Source of the DNA: Lachnospiraceae bacterium
GTDB lineage: Bacteria > Bacillota > Clostridia > Lachnospirales > Lachnospiraceae
Direction of reading: 5' to 3'
DNA length: 60,439 nucleotides
Assembly: GCA_910575475.1 (NCBI GenBank)
Contig: CAJTGD010000035.1
Span: forward strand, 1-60,439
The translations under genes and the position numbers were made by a program. The notes below the pieces were generated by a model that made no database searches, had not been told where the DNA came from, and was given only the letters and a program-made list of their open reading frames with translations. How positions within the stretch are numbered: position 1 is the stretch's first letter; the number at the start of each line of letters is the position of its first letter. This document shows, in pieces, positions 15,584-24,089 of this stretch.

Positions 15584-17644
15584 TCAGATCTCCTGTCTAA
15601 GCACAACCCGCGAAGCGTATTCCCCGCCTCGGTGGATCCGGTTCTCGGCAGTTTTCATCTCCACGCTGTTGAACCCGTCCCGTGTATTCCGGTTGGGGAA
15701 GATAAAGTTCTCCGCGCCCGATGTCACCGTCACCCGCAGCTTATGTCCCTTCTGGAACGTATGGGACAGCTTGGTCGTCCGGATCTCCACCGGATAGACC
15801 TTTCCCGGCTCCATGAATTCCGGATAGGTAAACTGATTCCGATACCGGACGCTGAGTACGCCGTCCGCCAGCTTCATGGACCGTCCGTTTTCATCCACGT
15901 CCGTGATCCGCACTACCAGATCGGTATCCTCGCAGTCTGAAGAAATGTAGATCTTCGCCAGGGCATCTCCGGTGATGGTCAGGTCCTGTTCCAGAACCTC
16001 CGTGGAGTAGCAGAGGATATCCTTCCGCTTTTCTTCCTCCGTATAATCCTCCGGCACCTCCAGCTCATTTTCCGACAGGTCGATGATATGGACCGGCGGA
16101 TCCTTCGGGTCGTAGCGATAGACATCCGCGCCTGCCGCAGAAGCCTTTTCCGTGGTCAGACGGCCGCGGTTCTCTGCCCCATCCCCATCCAGATACAGCA
16201 CCAATTCTTTTGTTCCCGGAACGGGCCAGTTTTCCGCGCTCTTCCACTCATTGCTCCCCATGGTATAATACTCCACCTTCGGGGTCTTTTCAATCCCATT
16301 GTCCACGCCGTTGACATAATGCTCCAGCCATGCGAAGCAGATCAGATCCATATCATAGCGCAGGGCATTATTTCCCAGGGCAAACCCGTGGATGTCATAA
16401 TTGGCGTTGCCGCTGTGCATCCAGGGGCCGAGGATGACCTTCTTCTCATCATAATCCGCATACAGATCCAGGGCTTCCGTGGTCCCCATCCCGTTGTCGT
16501 CAAACCAGCCGGACATGATCAGCGCCGGCACCCGGCGCTCCCCGAAGCGTTCCTTCCAGCTTCCCCGCTGCCACAGCTCGTCACAGTCCATATGTGAGAT
16601 CCATTTGCGCAGGAAGGGTACGTCATACCCCAGGGCTTTCGGCGCCAGCTCTTCCAGGGGACGGATACTCAGCACTTCATCCCAGTCGTCCCGCACCATT
16701 TTCTCCGCGTCCATGCGCTGTCCGGATACGGCAAATGCCCACGCCAGCATGCCGGAATTGAAGCACCCGCCCCTTCTCGGCACATCCACAAAGGGACTTC
16801 CGGAGCAGACGCTGCTGAGCATGGCCTTCAGATGCGGATTGCCGCTGGCCGCAGCCGCCCACTGGACATATCCCAGGTAAGACCCTCCGGTCATGGCCGC
16901 ATCCCCGTTGCTCCAGGGCTGTCCGGCGATCCAATTCAGCGTGTCGTCCCCGTCCTCCACCTCATAGTACATGGGCAGCCATTCGCCTTCGCTGTCCTCC
17001 CGGCCCCGGACATCCTGGATCACCACGCCGAAGCCTCTCTGTACGAAGCGGTAATAAGGCTCCGCGTCTTTTGATTTTCCGTAAGGGGTGCGGACCAGCA
17101 CCACCGGAACCGGCCCCTCCTTCTGAGGAAGGTATATATCCGACGCCAGACGGATCCCGTCCCGCATGGGCACCATGCAAGTCTGCACCGGCCGGACGCG
17201 GCAGATCGGCTCCTGATACATCTCCTTCCACCTTGGCAGGATCGTCCTGTCCTCATACCCCTCCCGCACAAGCAGGGAGCAGCAGTCCCGGGCGGGCGTC
17301 ACAAAGGCGATGATCCGCCCGTTTTCCACCAGAAAGTCCTGTGGAAATTTGATCTCACGCTCCACATACTCCGTCTCGCTCTTTTGCTCATAGCGGGTGC
17401 CGGCTGCGGTCTGAAAGCCCTCCGGACTGCCGGCCAGGGCACGCTCATATTCCTCCGTGTGAAGCAGGTCGTCCAGGACATCCATTTTCCCCAGCTTTTT
17501 GTACCACTCCTCTTCCTTTGTCAGTTCTCTCTTCTCACCATACTCTCCCGTCTCTACATTCAACGGTTGATGGTAAATGTGTTCTCCTTCTTTTTCGCAG
17601 ATACCGTATTGGATACCTGACAGATAAAATCCCCAGCGCTCCAT
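15584..17644 (-). CDS. CocE/NonD-type (S15 family) alpha/beta hydrolase
   Basis: This 686-residue protein contains an X-Pro dipeptidyl-peptidase/CocE hydrolase: MRDGIRLASDIYLP at about 160-173, nucleophile Ser255 in GGSYLGY, acidic residue in SGWFDDN (about 382), His410 in GPWMHSG, and the C-terminal jelly-roll (ALAKIYISS, DLVVRITDVDENGRS). About 150 extra residues precede the hydrolase domain and are not recognised. No signal peptide, so it acts in the cytoplasm on imported esters, amides or peptides. It is the third gene after a dipeptide epimerase and a DUF819 transporter, which suggests a peptide-like substrate. Confidence 0.88.
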   Translation of the reverse strand: MERWGFYLSGIQYGICEKEGEHIYHQPLNVETGEYGEKRELTKEEEWYKKLGKMDVLDDLLHTEEYERALAGSPEGFQTAAGTRYEQKSETEYVEREIKFPQDFLVENGRIIAFVTPARDCCSLLVREGYEDRTILPRWKEMYQEPICRVRPVQTCMVPMRDGIRLASDIYLPQKEGPVPVVLVRTPYGKSKDAEPYYRFVQRGFGVVIQDVRGREDSEGEWLPMYYEVEDGDDTLNWIAGQPWSNGDAAMTGGSYLGYVQWAAAASGNPHLKAMLSSVCSGSPFVDVPRRGGCFNSGMLAWAFAVSGQRMDAEKMVRDDWDEVLSIRPLEELAPKALGYDVPFLRKWISHMDCDELWQRGSWKERFGERRVPALIMSGWFDDNGMGTTEALDLYADYDEKKVILGPWMHSGNANYDIHGFALGNNALRYDMDLICFAWLEHYVNGVDNGIEKTPKVEYYTMGSNEWKSAENWPVPGTKELVLYLDGDGAENRGRLTTEKASAAGADVYRYDPKDPPVHIIDLSENELEVPEDYTEEEKRKDILCYSTEVLEQDLTITGDALAKIYISSDCEDTDLVVRITDVDENGRSMKLADGVLSVRYRNQFTYPEFMEPGKVYPVEIRTTKLSHTFQKGHKLRVTVTSGAENFIFPNRNTRDGFNSVEMKTAENRIHRGGEYASRVVLRQEI

Positions 17645-17732
17645 AGTTTCTCCTTCCGTTCTTTAAAAACCGATCTGCTTTCACAATTGAAATGATGCAG
17701 GGTGCCTGCCGCTTGCAGATATTCCCTGTCTT

Positions 17733-18899
17733 CTATGCCCCGGTGATGGCCCTGATCAGATACGCCACCAGGATTCCCGCGTAATTTCCGCATACTCCGC
17801 CGACCACGCCCATGAGCAGTCCCACGCTGATGAGCCGGTTCCATTTTGCGCTGGACGCCACCAGAGATGCCGTCGTTCCGTCCGCAATGGCTCCGGTGAT
17901 ACCCAGGATCACATACTCGTAGGGCACCTTAAGAAGCCTGCTGATCACGAGATGGAGCAGGATGCTTCCGATGATCACGCTGAAGCAGAATACGGTAATG
18001 ATCATCGTGGAGCCGAAGAACGATGCCAGATCCACGCTGAATCCGATGATCGCCAGATACATCATCCCGAAAAACAGCCCCAGGTTGATATTTCCCCGCA
18101 GCCTGTTCACAAACGGAATCTGCGCGGCTGCAATGGAAAATGTGGAGATCAGCAGCACTCTTCCCGCGCTGGCAAAATCTGAGGGCAGGAAGACCGACAG
18201 TTTTGTGGCAATGGTCACGATCAAAACAGAGATCGCAAGGAGCCACGCAATGTCTTTGATGCTCCATTTTTCATCCCCCATCAGTACCGGGTGATCCCCT
18301 TCGCCGACCCGCTCCTTTTCCTCCAGTTCGAAGGGCCATATCTTTTTCAGGAACTTGACGTTCTGGAACAAGGCCGGAGCCGCAAACATCAGAAACAGGG
18401 TCGGCATGCCGATCACATAATCTGCTGCGTTGGCCGCCGCAATGGTATCGTTGGCTGCGTCCAGCCCCACCGCGATGGCCGTCAGGTTGCCGCTGCCGCC
18501 GGTATAGGTTCCCACGAACATTCCGGCGATCTTCCATCCTTCCGGCATCTTTCCGCCGAAGATCACACCGAACACCGCCGCCATCAGGCACACGCTGAAT
18601 ACTGCCGATACGAGCGCCGCCAGCGCTTTTCCGGACAGCTTGGCCAGCTCCTTTAGATTGACATTCAACAGATAGATGGAAATGGACATGGGAACGCAGT
18701 ATGTGATGATCACTCCGTACACGTCCTGAGATCCCGGTACGATATGAAGATTGACCAGGATCATCCCCAGGACGATCACGGTCAGCGCCGGTCCTATATA
18801 CTTAAATGCGTTAAACTTCTGTACCCACAGAGCAAATGCCACCATCAAAAGGATGATCGTCAGCATCGAATCCGTAGACTGAAAAATTGGAAACTGCAT
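17733..18899 (-). CDS. DUF819 family membrane transporter-like protein
   Basis: This 388-residue protein has roughly ten membrane segments and the DUF819 (YjcL) hallmarks: FVGTYTGGSGNLTAIAVGLDA near residues 127-147 and GAIADGTTASLVASSAKWN near 340-358. DUF819 proteins resemble anion/organic-acid carriers but substrates are unproven. It lies between the epimerase (108 bp upstream) and the hydrolase (88 bp downstream), so it is the candidate importer for the dipeptide or N-acyl substrate of this operon. Confidence 0.85.
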   Translation of the reverse strand: MQFPIFQSTDSMLTIILLMVAFALWVQKFNAFKYIGPALTVIVLGMILVNLHIVPGSQDVYGVIITYCVPMSISIYLLNVNLKELAKLSGKALAALVSAVFSVCLMAAVFGVIFGGKMPEGWKIAGMFVGTYTGGSGNLTAIAVGLDAANDTIAAANAADYVIGMPTLFLMFAAPALFQNVKFLKKIWPFELEEKERVGEGDHPVLMGDEKWSIKDIAWLLAISVLIVTIATKLSVFLPSDFASAGRVLLISTFSIAAAQIPFVNRLRGNINLGLFFGMMYLAIIGFSVDLASFFGSTMIITVFCFSVIIGSILLHLVISRLLKVPYEYVILGITGAIADGTTASLVASSAKWNRLISVGLLMGVVGGVCGNYAGILVAYLIRAITGA

Positions 18900-19007
18900 A
18901 TTTTTTTCTCCTCTTTTTGTTTTTTTGCTGCATCAGATCTCTCAGCTTCAAATTGTACTCATCTCGTGCCGGAGTACTGCCGCCGGCAGTTTTTTGCATA
19001 TCCCGGA

Positions 19008-20072
19008 TTAAAATGTCACTCCGAAGCCCGGCTGATCCAGCAGTGTAAAGAGATCCTTCTCCTGGGTAAATCCGCCTTCCACCGGATTTTCTTTGTAATA
19101 TAAGAAGCTGTCGCAGTCCGCCTCCGTCACATTTTTCTTGGCGGCTACCAGACTCAAGCCCGCCGTGATCGCCAGCTTGGTCTCCAGCATGCAGCCCACC
19201 ATGCAGGTCACGCCGTTTGCCTCCGCGATCGCATTGATCTTCTGTGCCGGATACAGTCCGCCGCACTTCATGAGCTTGATATTGAAAATGTCCGCGGAAC
19301 CCAGACGGCACGCCCTTGCCGCGTCCACCGGGCCATGGATGGACTCGTCCAGCATCATGTGGATTCCCTCCGAATGATCCCGGAGATACGCGGCTCCCTC
19401 CAGATCCCAATGGGGCAGGCACTGCTCCACCGCCTCAATGCCGTATTCCCGGAAGCCCCTGAGGGCGCGCTGTGCTTTGGCGGTATCGTATCCCTGGTTC
19501 GCGTCCACCCGCAGACGGATCTCAGGGCCGACCGCTTCCCGGATCAGCTTCATGGCACGGATATCCTCCTGACAGTCAATGCCTGCTTTGATCTTTAAGA
19601 TCCGGTATCCATCTTCGAAAACGCGTTTTTTCGCTTCGGCTGCCATATCCTCCGGGGTGCTGATGCCGATGGTGATGTCGCTCTGCAAGCTGCTTCCGAA
19701 GCCCCCAAGCAGCTTGTACACCGGCTGTCCGAATGCTTTTCCCATCAGATCATACATGGCAAGATCCACGGCGCACTTTGCAGCTCCGTTTCCCACGATC
19801 ACGCTGTCCATCATAGCATGCACGGCTTCAATATCCATGGGGTCCATGCCGATCAGCCCCTGCCGGAAAATGTCCAGCACCGCGATGACTCCGTCCAACG
19901 TCTCTCCGGTCACCGGCGCAAAGGGGGAAGCTTCCCCGAAACCCACACAGCCCTCATCCGTCTCTACGCGAATCAAAACACTTTCCAGGGCTTCCACTGT
20001 GGCAAACGCCACCTTGAAGGGGGCGATCAGGGGAATCGTAACTTTTTCTACTTTCATTCCTGTAATTCTCAT
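19008..20072 (-). CDS. Dipeptide epimerase-like enolase-superfamily enzyme
   Basis: ATG 20072 (MRITGMKVEKVTIPL) follows AGGAGAGAG; a longer frame starts 57 bases earlier with no site. The muconate-lactonizing barrel shows LKIKAG (the K-x-K acid/base pair), DANQGY, EQCLPHWD and DESI for metal ligands, and FNIKLMKCGG for the opposite lysine. This matches L-Ala-D/L-Glu epimerase-type enzymes (YkfB/YcjG), which epimerise dipeptides from peptidoglycan or other sources; the exact dipeptide is not predictable. First gene of the operon, divergent from the XRE-cupin regulator. Confidence 0.85.
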   Translation of the reverse strand: MRITGMKVEKVTIPLIAPFKVAFATVEALESVLIRVETDEGCVGFGEASPFAPVTGETLDGVIAVLDIFRQGLIGMDPMDIEAVHAMMDSVIVGNGAAKCAVDLAMYDLMGKAFGQPVYKLLGGFGSSLQSDITIGISTPEDMAAEAKKRVFEDGYRILKIKAGIDCQEDIRAMKLIREAVGPEIRLRVDANQGYDTAKAQRALRGFREYGIEAVEQCLPHWDLEGAAYLRDHSEGIHMMLDESIHGPVDAARACRLGSADIFNIKLMKCGGLYPAQKINAIAEANGVTCMVGCMLETKLAITAGLSLVAAKKNVTEADCDSFLYYKENPVEGGFTQEKDLFTLLDQPGFGVTF

Positions 20073-20270
20073 TTCTTCTCTCTCCTTTTCACAATTAAAA
20101 GTAAGAAAATACCGAAATTTTGCTTTCAATATTTTATTTAATTTTACTATATGTATAATTGGCAGTCAACTAATTTCTTAAGTGAAATCATTGCCGGTTC
20201 GGTCAATAGCCGAATTTTCATAATATGCTTTTTGTAAACATGACTGCAACTGTCCAGGCGGAAATTTTTC

Positions 20271-20299
20271 TTGCAGAATCTAGACAAAAACAGTAGAAT
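20271..20299 (+). promoter_or_regulatory. Promoter of the XRE-cupin gene
   Basis: TTGCAG (20271-20276), a 17-base spacer and TAGAAT (20294-20299) lie 29 bases before the start codon. The 255-bp divergent spacer must also hold the epimerase operon promoter, which I cannot place. Confidence 0.6.
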
Positions 20300-20327
20300 A
20301 AAAGTAATCGCAATATAAGGAGTATTT

Positions 20328-20900
20328 ATGGCAGATAATAAAATCAGAAAATACCGTAAAAAATTAAACCTGACGATCAAAGACCTGGCGGAACGAACGG
20401 GTCTGTCCATCGGATATATTTCACAGCTGGAACGGGATGAGGCAGAGCCGTCCCTGTCCTCCCTTCGGAAGATCGCGAAGGAATTTGACGTGCCGATCTA
20501 TGTACTGATCGAGGAGGAAAAGGAAAACGACGGCCTGACGATCCGCAGGGAAGAAAGGATATCCGTGCATACGAAAAAAAATGTCGTTGAATACGAATTT
20601 CTCACCCCTCTTCCTTCCCAAAACTTTTTGCCCAGGGTTTTAGTGATGAGGGCTGTCATGCAGCCCCATTCCCGGGACAGCGAGATTCCGATCGTACACC
20701 ACTCTGAGGAAACGCTGATCGTCCTTTCCGGCACCCTGAACCTGATGCTCGGAGACGATCTTATTATACTTCGGGAAGGCGACACGACCATTATCCGGGA
20801 AGACATTCCCCACACGTGCATCAATGAGACGGATGAGATCACGGAGGTCCTCTGTACCATCAGCCCGCCGGTCTGGAATACGCTGCATTTTCCAAAATGA
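20328..20900 (+). CDS. XRE-family regulator with C-terminal cupin
   Basis: Residues about 5-60 form a lambda-repressor-like HTH (LTIKDLAERTGLSIGYISQL). Residues about 110-185 form a cupin (MQPHSRDSEIPIVHHSEETL, ILREGDTTIIREDIPHTCIN) that would bind a small effector. AAGGAG precedes the ATG. The gene diverges from the epimerase-DUF819-hydrolase operon, so it very likely controls that operon in response to its substrate or product, as XRE-cupin regulators do for neighbouring catabolic genes. Confidence 0.9.
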   Translation: MADNKIRKYRKKLNLTIKDLAERTGLSIGYISQLERDEAEPSLSSLRKIAKEFDVPIYVLIEEEKENDGLTIRREERISVHTKKNVVEYEFLTPLPSQNFLPRVLVMRAVMQPHSRDSEIPIVHHSEETLIVLSGTLNLMLGDDLIILREGDTTIIREDIPHTCINETDEITEVLCTISPPVWNTLHFPK

Positions 20901-21029
20901 CCTTCCCTGGAAAGATTCCCCATGCGAAAGGCACGCCGGCGTATTGTTCTGCTGAAATAAACCTCAGGCAAGTAAGGAACTGTCGGTTTGCCGCCGCGCA
21001 AATGAGCACGATTGGAGTTGGTCATTATC

Positions 21030-21716
21030 ATGAGACCAAAACTTTTAATCGTAGATGACGAACCCGGCATCGTGGACATGATCCGGAGTTATTTTCAATC
21101 AGAATACGATATCCTGACTGCGTACAGCGGACGGGAGGCCCTGGAAAAGGTCTCCGCCCGGCCGGACCTGATCCTGCTTGACATCAATATGCCGGAGATG
21201 GACGGGCTCGCGGTCTGCCAACAGATCCGGGAGTACGTCAGCTGTCCGGTCTTATTTTTGACGGCGCGTATTGAGTCCTCGGATAAGATCATCGGTTTCC
21301 AGGCCGGGGCCGATGACTATATCGTAAAGCCCTTTGACCTGGATGAGCTCGGCGCCCGGATCGCCGCGCATCTGCGGAGGGAGCAGCGGCGGCAGGGCAA
21401 TGCTGCGGTGCGTTTTTTCGGGAATCTGTCCATCGACTATTCCGCCCGTACCGTACATCTGGACGGGGAAAGTATTTCGTTCTCCAAACGGGAATTTGAC
21501 ATTATTGAGCTGCTCTCCATGAATGCCGGACAGGTTTTTGACCGTGAGAGGATCTATGAGCTTGTCTGGGGGCTGGACGGAGGCGGAAGCAGCGATACGA
21601 TCATGGAACATATCCGGAAGATCCGCGCCAAGCTTTCCGGCGCTTCGCCTGACAGCTATATCGAGACAGTCTGGGGGTGGGTTACAAATGGGTTGGATAA
21701 AGCGGATGCGTTTTAA
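21030..21716 (+). CDS. OmpR/PhoB-type response regulator with a frameshifted C terminus
   Basis: The receiver domain has the acidic pair DDE (residues 9-11), phospho-acceptor Asp in LILLDINMPEMDG, and K in IVKPFDLDEL. A winged-helix effector domain follows (SFSKREFDIIELLSMNAGQVF, MEHIRKIRAKL). Start at ATG 21030 follows GGAG. Relatives end IETVWGVGYKW; here the text changes to ETVWGWVTNGLDKADAF at the G5 run 21673-21677. One extra G would restore GVGYKWVG-stop and make the stop overlap the kinase start at 21688. Most of the DNA-binding domain is intact, but the wing that contacts DNA is altered. Partner kinase is truncated. Confidence 0.85.
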   Translation: MRPKLLIVDDEPGIVDMIRSYFQSEYDILTAYSGREALEKVSARPDLILLDINMPEMDGLAVCQQIREYVSCPVLFLTARIESSDKIIGFQAGADDYIVKPFDLDELGARIAAHLRREQRRQGNAAVRFFGNLSIDYSARTVHLDGESISFSKREFDIIELLSMNAGQVFDRERIYELVWGLDGGGSSDTIMEHIRKIRAKLSGASPDSYIETVWGWVTNGLDKADAF

Positions 21717-21867
21717 AAATGCATTGTTTGCGATGATGTTTTTCGGTCTTCTTCTGGCGTCCCTTCTTTCCATCGGGGCCTTTATCGGATGCAACCGGTT
21801 GATCCGGGCGCTTCCGCAGGCCACCGCCTCCATAGAGAGCAGATCCGTCTGCTCTGCTGGGGACTGA
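21688..21867 (+). pseudogene. 5' fragment of the partner sensor histidine kinase
   Basis: ATG 21688 begins MGWIKRMRFKNALFAMMFFG and continues LLLASLLSIGAFIGCNRLIR, an N-terminal membrane segment at the position where the cognate kinase should start. The frame stops at 21867 after 59 residues; no HAMP, HisKA or ATPase domain follows. The gene has been cut away by a rearrangement near 21850-21870. Confidence 0.7.
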
Positions 21868-22015
21868 TCCGAATATCCATACCCGCATCCATGAGATCGG
21901 GATGCAACGTGCGGTCGGGATGAGCAGCCGAAGCCTGTAGCAGCCTTCTCCCCGTAACCTCTAAAATTTTCATTTGTTCCTCCGTAAATTCCATCTTGAT
22001 TTTCTCTTCCTTCAT
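21782..22015 (-). pseudogene. 5' fragment of an unrecognised gene, head-to-head with the kinase fragment
   Basis: The minus-strand frame begins at 22015 with MKEEKIKMEFTEEQMKILEV and continues GRRLLQASAAHPDRTLHPDL; it loses sense near 21865 where it runs into the antisense of the kinase fragment. This suggests two truncated genes joined at one deletion or inversion point. An alternative start (MEFTEEQ) is 21 bases in. Family unknown. Confidence 0.35.
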
Positions 22016-22155
22016 TCCGTCAGGCCATTATGTTGTATAGGCCCTTGTAAACCATGCTTTTCTGTTATTAAAACCATAAGAATTTTCTATGCATTCGTCA
22101 AGCACAAATACCGCCACATTGAACTACAGGTTCAATGGCAAATGAAACCAGCACC

Positions 22156-22190
22156 TTTAAAATAAGTATGCCATATAAATTTATTTTAAA
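22156..22190. promoter_or_regulatory. AT-rich inverted repeat before the small gene
   Basis: TTTAAAATAA (22156-22165) and TTATTTTAAA (22181-22190) are perfect 10-bp arms around 15 bases; the right arm abuts the AAAGGAG ribosome binding site at 22188-22194. It could be an operator or a hairpin that masks the site. The rest of 22016-22155 shows nothing. Confidence 0.45.
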
Positions 22191-22204
22191 GGAGTGATCA
22201 TCCG

Positions 22205-22363
22205 ATGCTTGAACAGGTTCACAGAAGTTTATTTGACGAAAGCTACCAGAAAGGTTTTGAAATCGGCATGTCAAAATCTTCTTTTCAATTTCTTACCGGA
22301 ATGGTGAAAAGTATTAAGGCATCTCTGTCAGAGGAACGCCGGGAAATACGGCGAAGGTTTTAA
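22205..22363 (+). CDS. Small protein, possibly the N-terminal remnant of a larger gene
   Basis: ATG 22205 follows AAAGGAG at 11 bases and encodes 52 residues (MLEQVHRSLFDESYQKGFEI...). The 'YQKGFEIGMSKSSFQFLTGM' style resembles C-terminal tails of Rpn/PD-(D/E)XK family proteins, but no domain can be named. Its 3' end overlaps, in another frame, the HSP90-like ATPase remnant (from 22336), so it is probably a fusion scar rather than a functional gene. Confidence 0.3.
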   Translation: MLEQVHRSLFDESYQKGFEIGMSKSSFQFLTGMVKSIKASLSEERREIRRRF

Positions 22364-23011
22364 GATTGCGCTGCTCTGCCTGATGAAGCTGGGAGGGAAT
22401 GCAGTCATGTCTTCCGGGAGCTGGAGACTGTATCCATGTGAATATATGGAAAAAATAGACGGACGGAGGATCCGGATGTTTGGATACCGCATGGAAGAGC
22501 GCAAGGATGACGGCTTTACAACGCTCGAGTTGTACGGAATACCAGACTCAGAAGAAAATATCCGATTTGCAGAAGAAGCACTGCTGGAATTTTATTATCC
22601 GGAAAATGTTTTGTTTGGCGCCAGGATTGAATGCACGGACAGTTATGCTCTGTATGACAGATCCGATGTACCGGTTCCATGCGCAGACCAGGAGGCCATT
22701 CCCGGAGTTCTTTATTATAAATATGTTGCCAGAGGGCGTCTCTCAGGCTGCTGAAGCAGATGAAAGCTCTATGGAAAGAAACGCCTAAATTCAAAAAAGA
22801 GAATCGAGAAGAATTATTTCGGAAGGATTCTTTTCCGCAGGCAATGGCAGTCTATATGCATGAGCTCCTCCATGAGTTCGGCGCCGATGCAAGCATGCAA
22901 TTCCGTATAGCAATCCTGGCTATGAATTACAGGATCATGGAATGCTCCGAAAAATTGGAGAGCTATGAAAAGGAATGGTCGGAGTATACGACCAGCCCGC
23001 CCCTGCGCTGA
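22336..23011 (+). pseudogene. HSP90-like (GHKL) ATPase gene remnant
   Basis: A frame without a start reads NAGKYGEGFKIALLCLMKLG (GKYGEGFK resembles the glycine-rich G1/lid region of GHKL ATPases) and continues to the stop at 22754. A second frame from about 22760 reads FPQAMAVYMHELLHEFGADA ... MNYRIMECSEKLESYEKEW, typical of the C-terminal part of stand-alone HSP90-like ATPase proteins with a 'HELxHxFGxDAS' motif. The N- and D-boxes and a central piece are missing, so this is a decayed gene. Confidence 0.6.
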
Positions 23012-23571
23012 AAGCCGGTATCCCAGAGTTCTCCCAGATCCAGCCACTCCCTGCCCCCGTAGGTGACTGCTTTCACCATACAGGCGTGCTGCAGTACCTC
23101 ATATCCTGTCAGTAGGAACCAGTGCCATTCGTAATCTTTGAATGAACGCTTCTTGTGCTTCAGAAGCAGGCAGGGTACCGGAAGGCCCTTGTCTATCTGG
23201 CCTTTCAGCGCGCTTTCTGCTTCCGCGGCACTTCGGTTCCCATATAAGGGACGCATTCCGATGGCTGTGCAGCCATGGTCTGTCAGGAACTGCCCGAAGC
23301 CTTCCATATAGATCTCCAGCGTGTCGATCCCGGACCATCTTGGCCGCAGATACGGCTTCATCAGCATTCCAAACCGGATATAATCTTTTTTGGTAAGATG
23401 CTGTATATCAAATGGATACAGCGTTGTTCCTTTATAGAGGTCAAGGCAGATGCAGCTGTCGCAGGCTGTAAGGGCAGCGCATCCGCCGATCTTCATCATA
23501 AAGTCCGGAAACCAGTCCTGATTGCCTCCGTAAGTATTGCCGATCCGAAAATAATCCAGTTCCTTTTTCAT
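22963..23571 (-). CDS. Putative cysteine-peptidase-like (C39-type fold) protein
   Basis: ATG 23571 (MKKELDYFRIGNTYGGNQ) follows GAAGGG at 6 bases; a start five codons earlier has no site. An N-terminal GGCAALTACDSCI contains the cysteine expected of papain-like/C39-like peptidases, and YEWHWFLLTGYE near residue 155 supplies the histidine. I recall similar Lachnospiraceae hypothetical proteins of this length. No signal peptide. It overlaps the end of the plus-strand ATPase remnant by 49 bases. The catalytic assignment is inferred from residue placement only. Confidence 0.55.
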   Translation of the reverse strand: MKKELDYFRIGNTYGGNQDWFPDFMMKIGGCAALTACDSCICLDLYKGTTLYPFDIQHLTKKDYIRFGMLMKPYLRPRWSGIDTLEIYMEGFGQFLTDHGCTAIGMRPLYGNRSAAEAESALKGQIDKGLPVPCLLLKHKKRSFKDYEWHWFLLTGYEVLQHACMVKAVTYGGREWLDLGELWDTGFQRRGGLVVYSDHSFS

Positions 23572-23668
23572 CTTAAGCCCTTCCATTTTTTAGTGGTATT
23601 CTTGAGGCTTCTGCGGGAAAAAAACCTCACAGACCTTCCATCATGCTGTGCCGGCCATTTCTCCATCT

Positions 23669-24088
23669 TCATTTCAGCTCTGCCTTCACCATCCCCAGCG
23701 TGATCGACTCCAATTCCCGCTCCATGGCATCCTGCACCTGGGCCAGGCGGCCGTCTAGGATCCGGTGAATATTCTTTCCCACCGGGCAGTCCGAGTTGGG
23801 ATTTTTGTGAAAATGGAACAGCGTATTTTCCCCGATGCAGTCCACCGCCCGGTAAATGTCCAGAAGTGTGATCTCGTCCAGCGGCCTGGCAGGAACAGCC
23901 CCGCCCGGCCCGCGCCGGACCTCGGCCAGTCCGGCATCCTTGAGCTGGGACAAAAGCTTTCGGACGATCACAGGATTGACCCCGATGCTAAATGCCATAA
24001 ATTCGCTGGTCACCTTGTACTCCTCCTGAAATACATCCATACACAGGAGCATATGCACCGCGATCGTAAATCTGCTTGTAATCTGCAT
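23669..24088 (-). CDS. Rrf2-family transcriptional regulator (YwnA-like)
   Basis: ATG 24088 (MQITSRFTIAVHMLLCMDV) follows AAAGGAG; the longer open frame upstream is the antisense or tail of the ATPase gene. The winged HTH (TSEFMAFSIGVNPVIVRKLL) and the dimerisation helix (DIYRAVDCIGENTLFHFHKN, NSDCPVGKNI) match the YwnA branch. Only two of the usual three cluster cysteines are present, so it may sense something other than an Fe-S cluster. It ends the OpuB-type operon, two bases after the ATPase gene. Confidence 0.85.
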   Translation of the reverse strand: MQITSRFTIAVHMLLCMDVFQEEYKVTSEFMAFSIGVNPVIVRKLLSQLKDAGLAEVRRGPGGAVPARPLDEITLLDIYRAVDCIGENTLFHFHKNPNSDCPVGKNIHRILDGRLAQVQDAMERELESITLGMVKAELK

Positions 24089-24089
24089 C

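Noticed and set aside
20955..21010. Possible second copy of the 153-bp riboswitch element (AAGGAACTGTCGG)
   Set aside because: Only the first eight or so bases match; no opposite end with the inverted repeat is present nearby.
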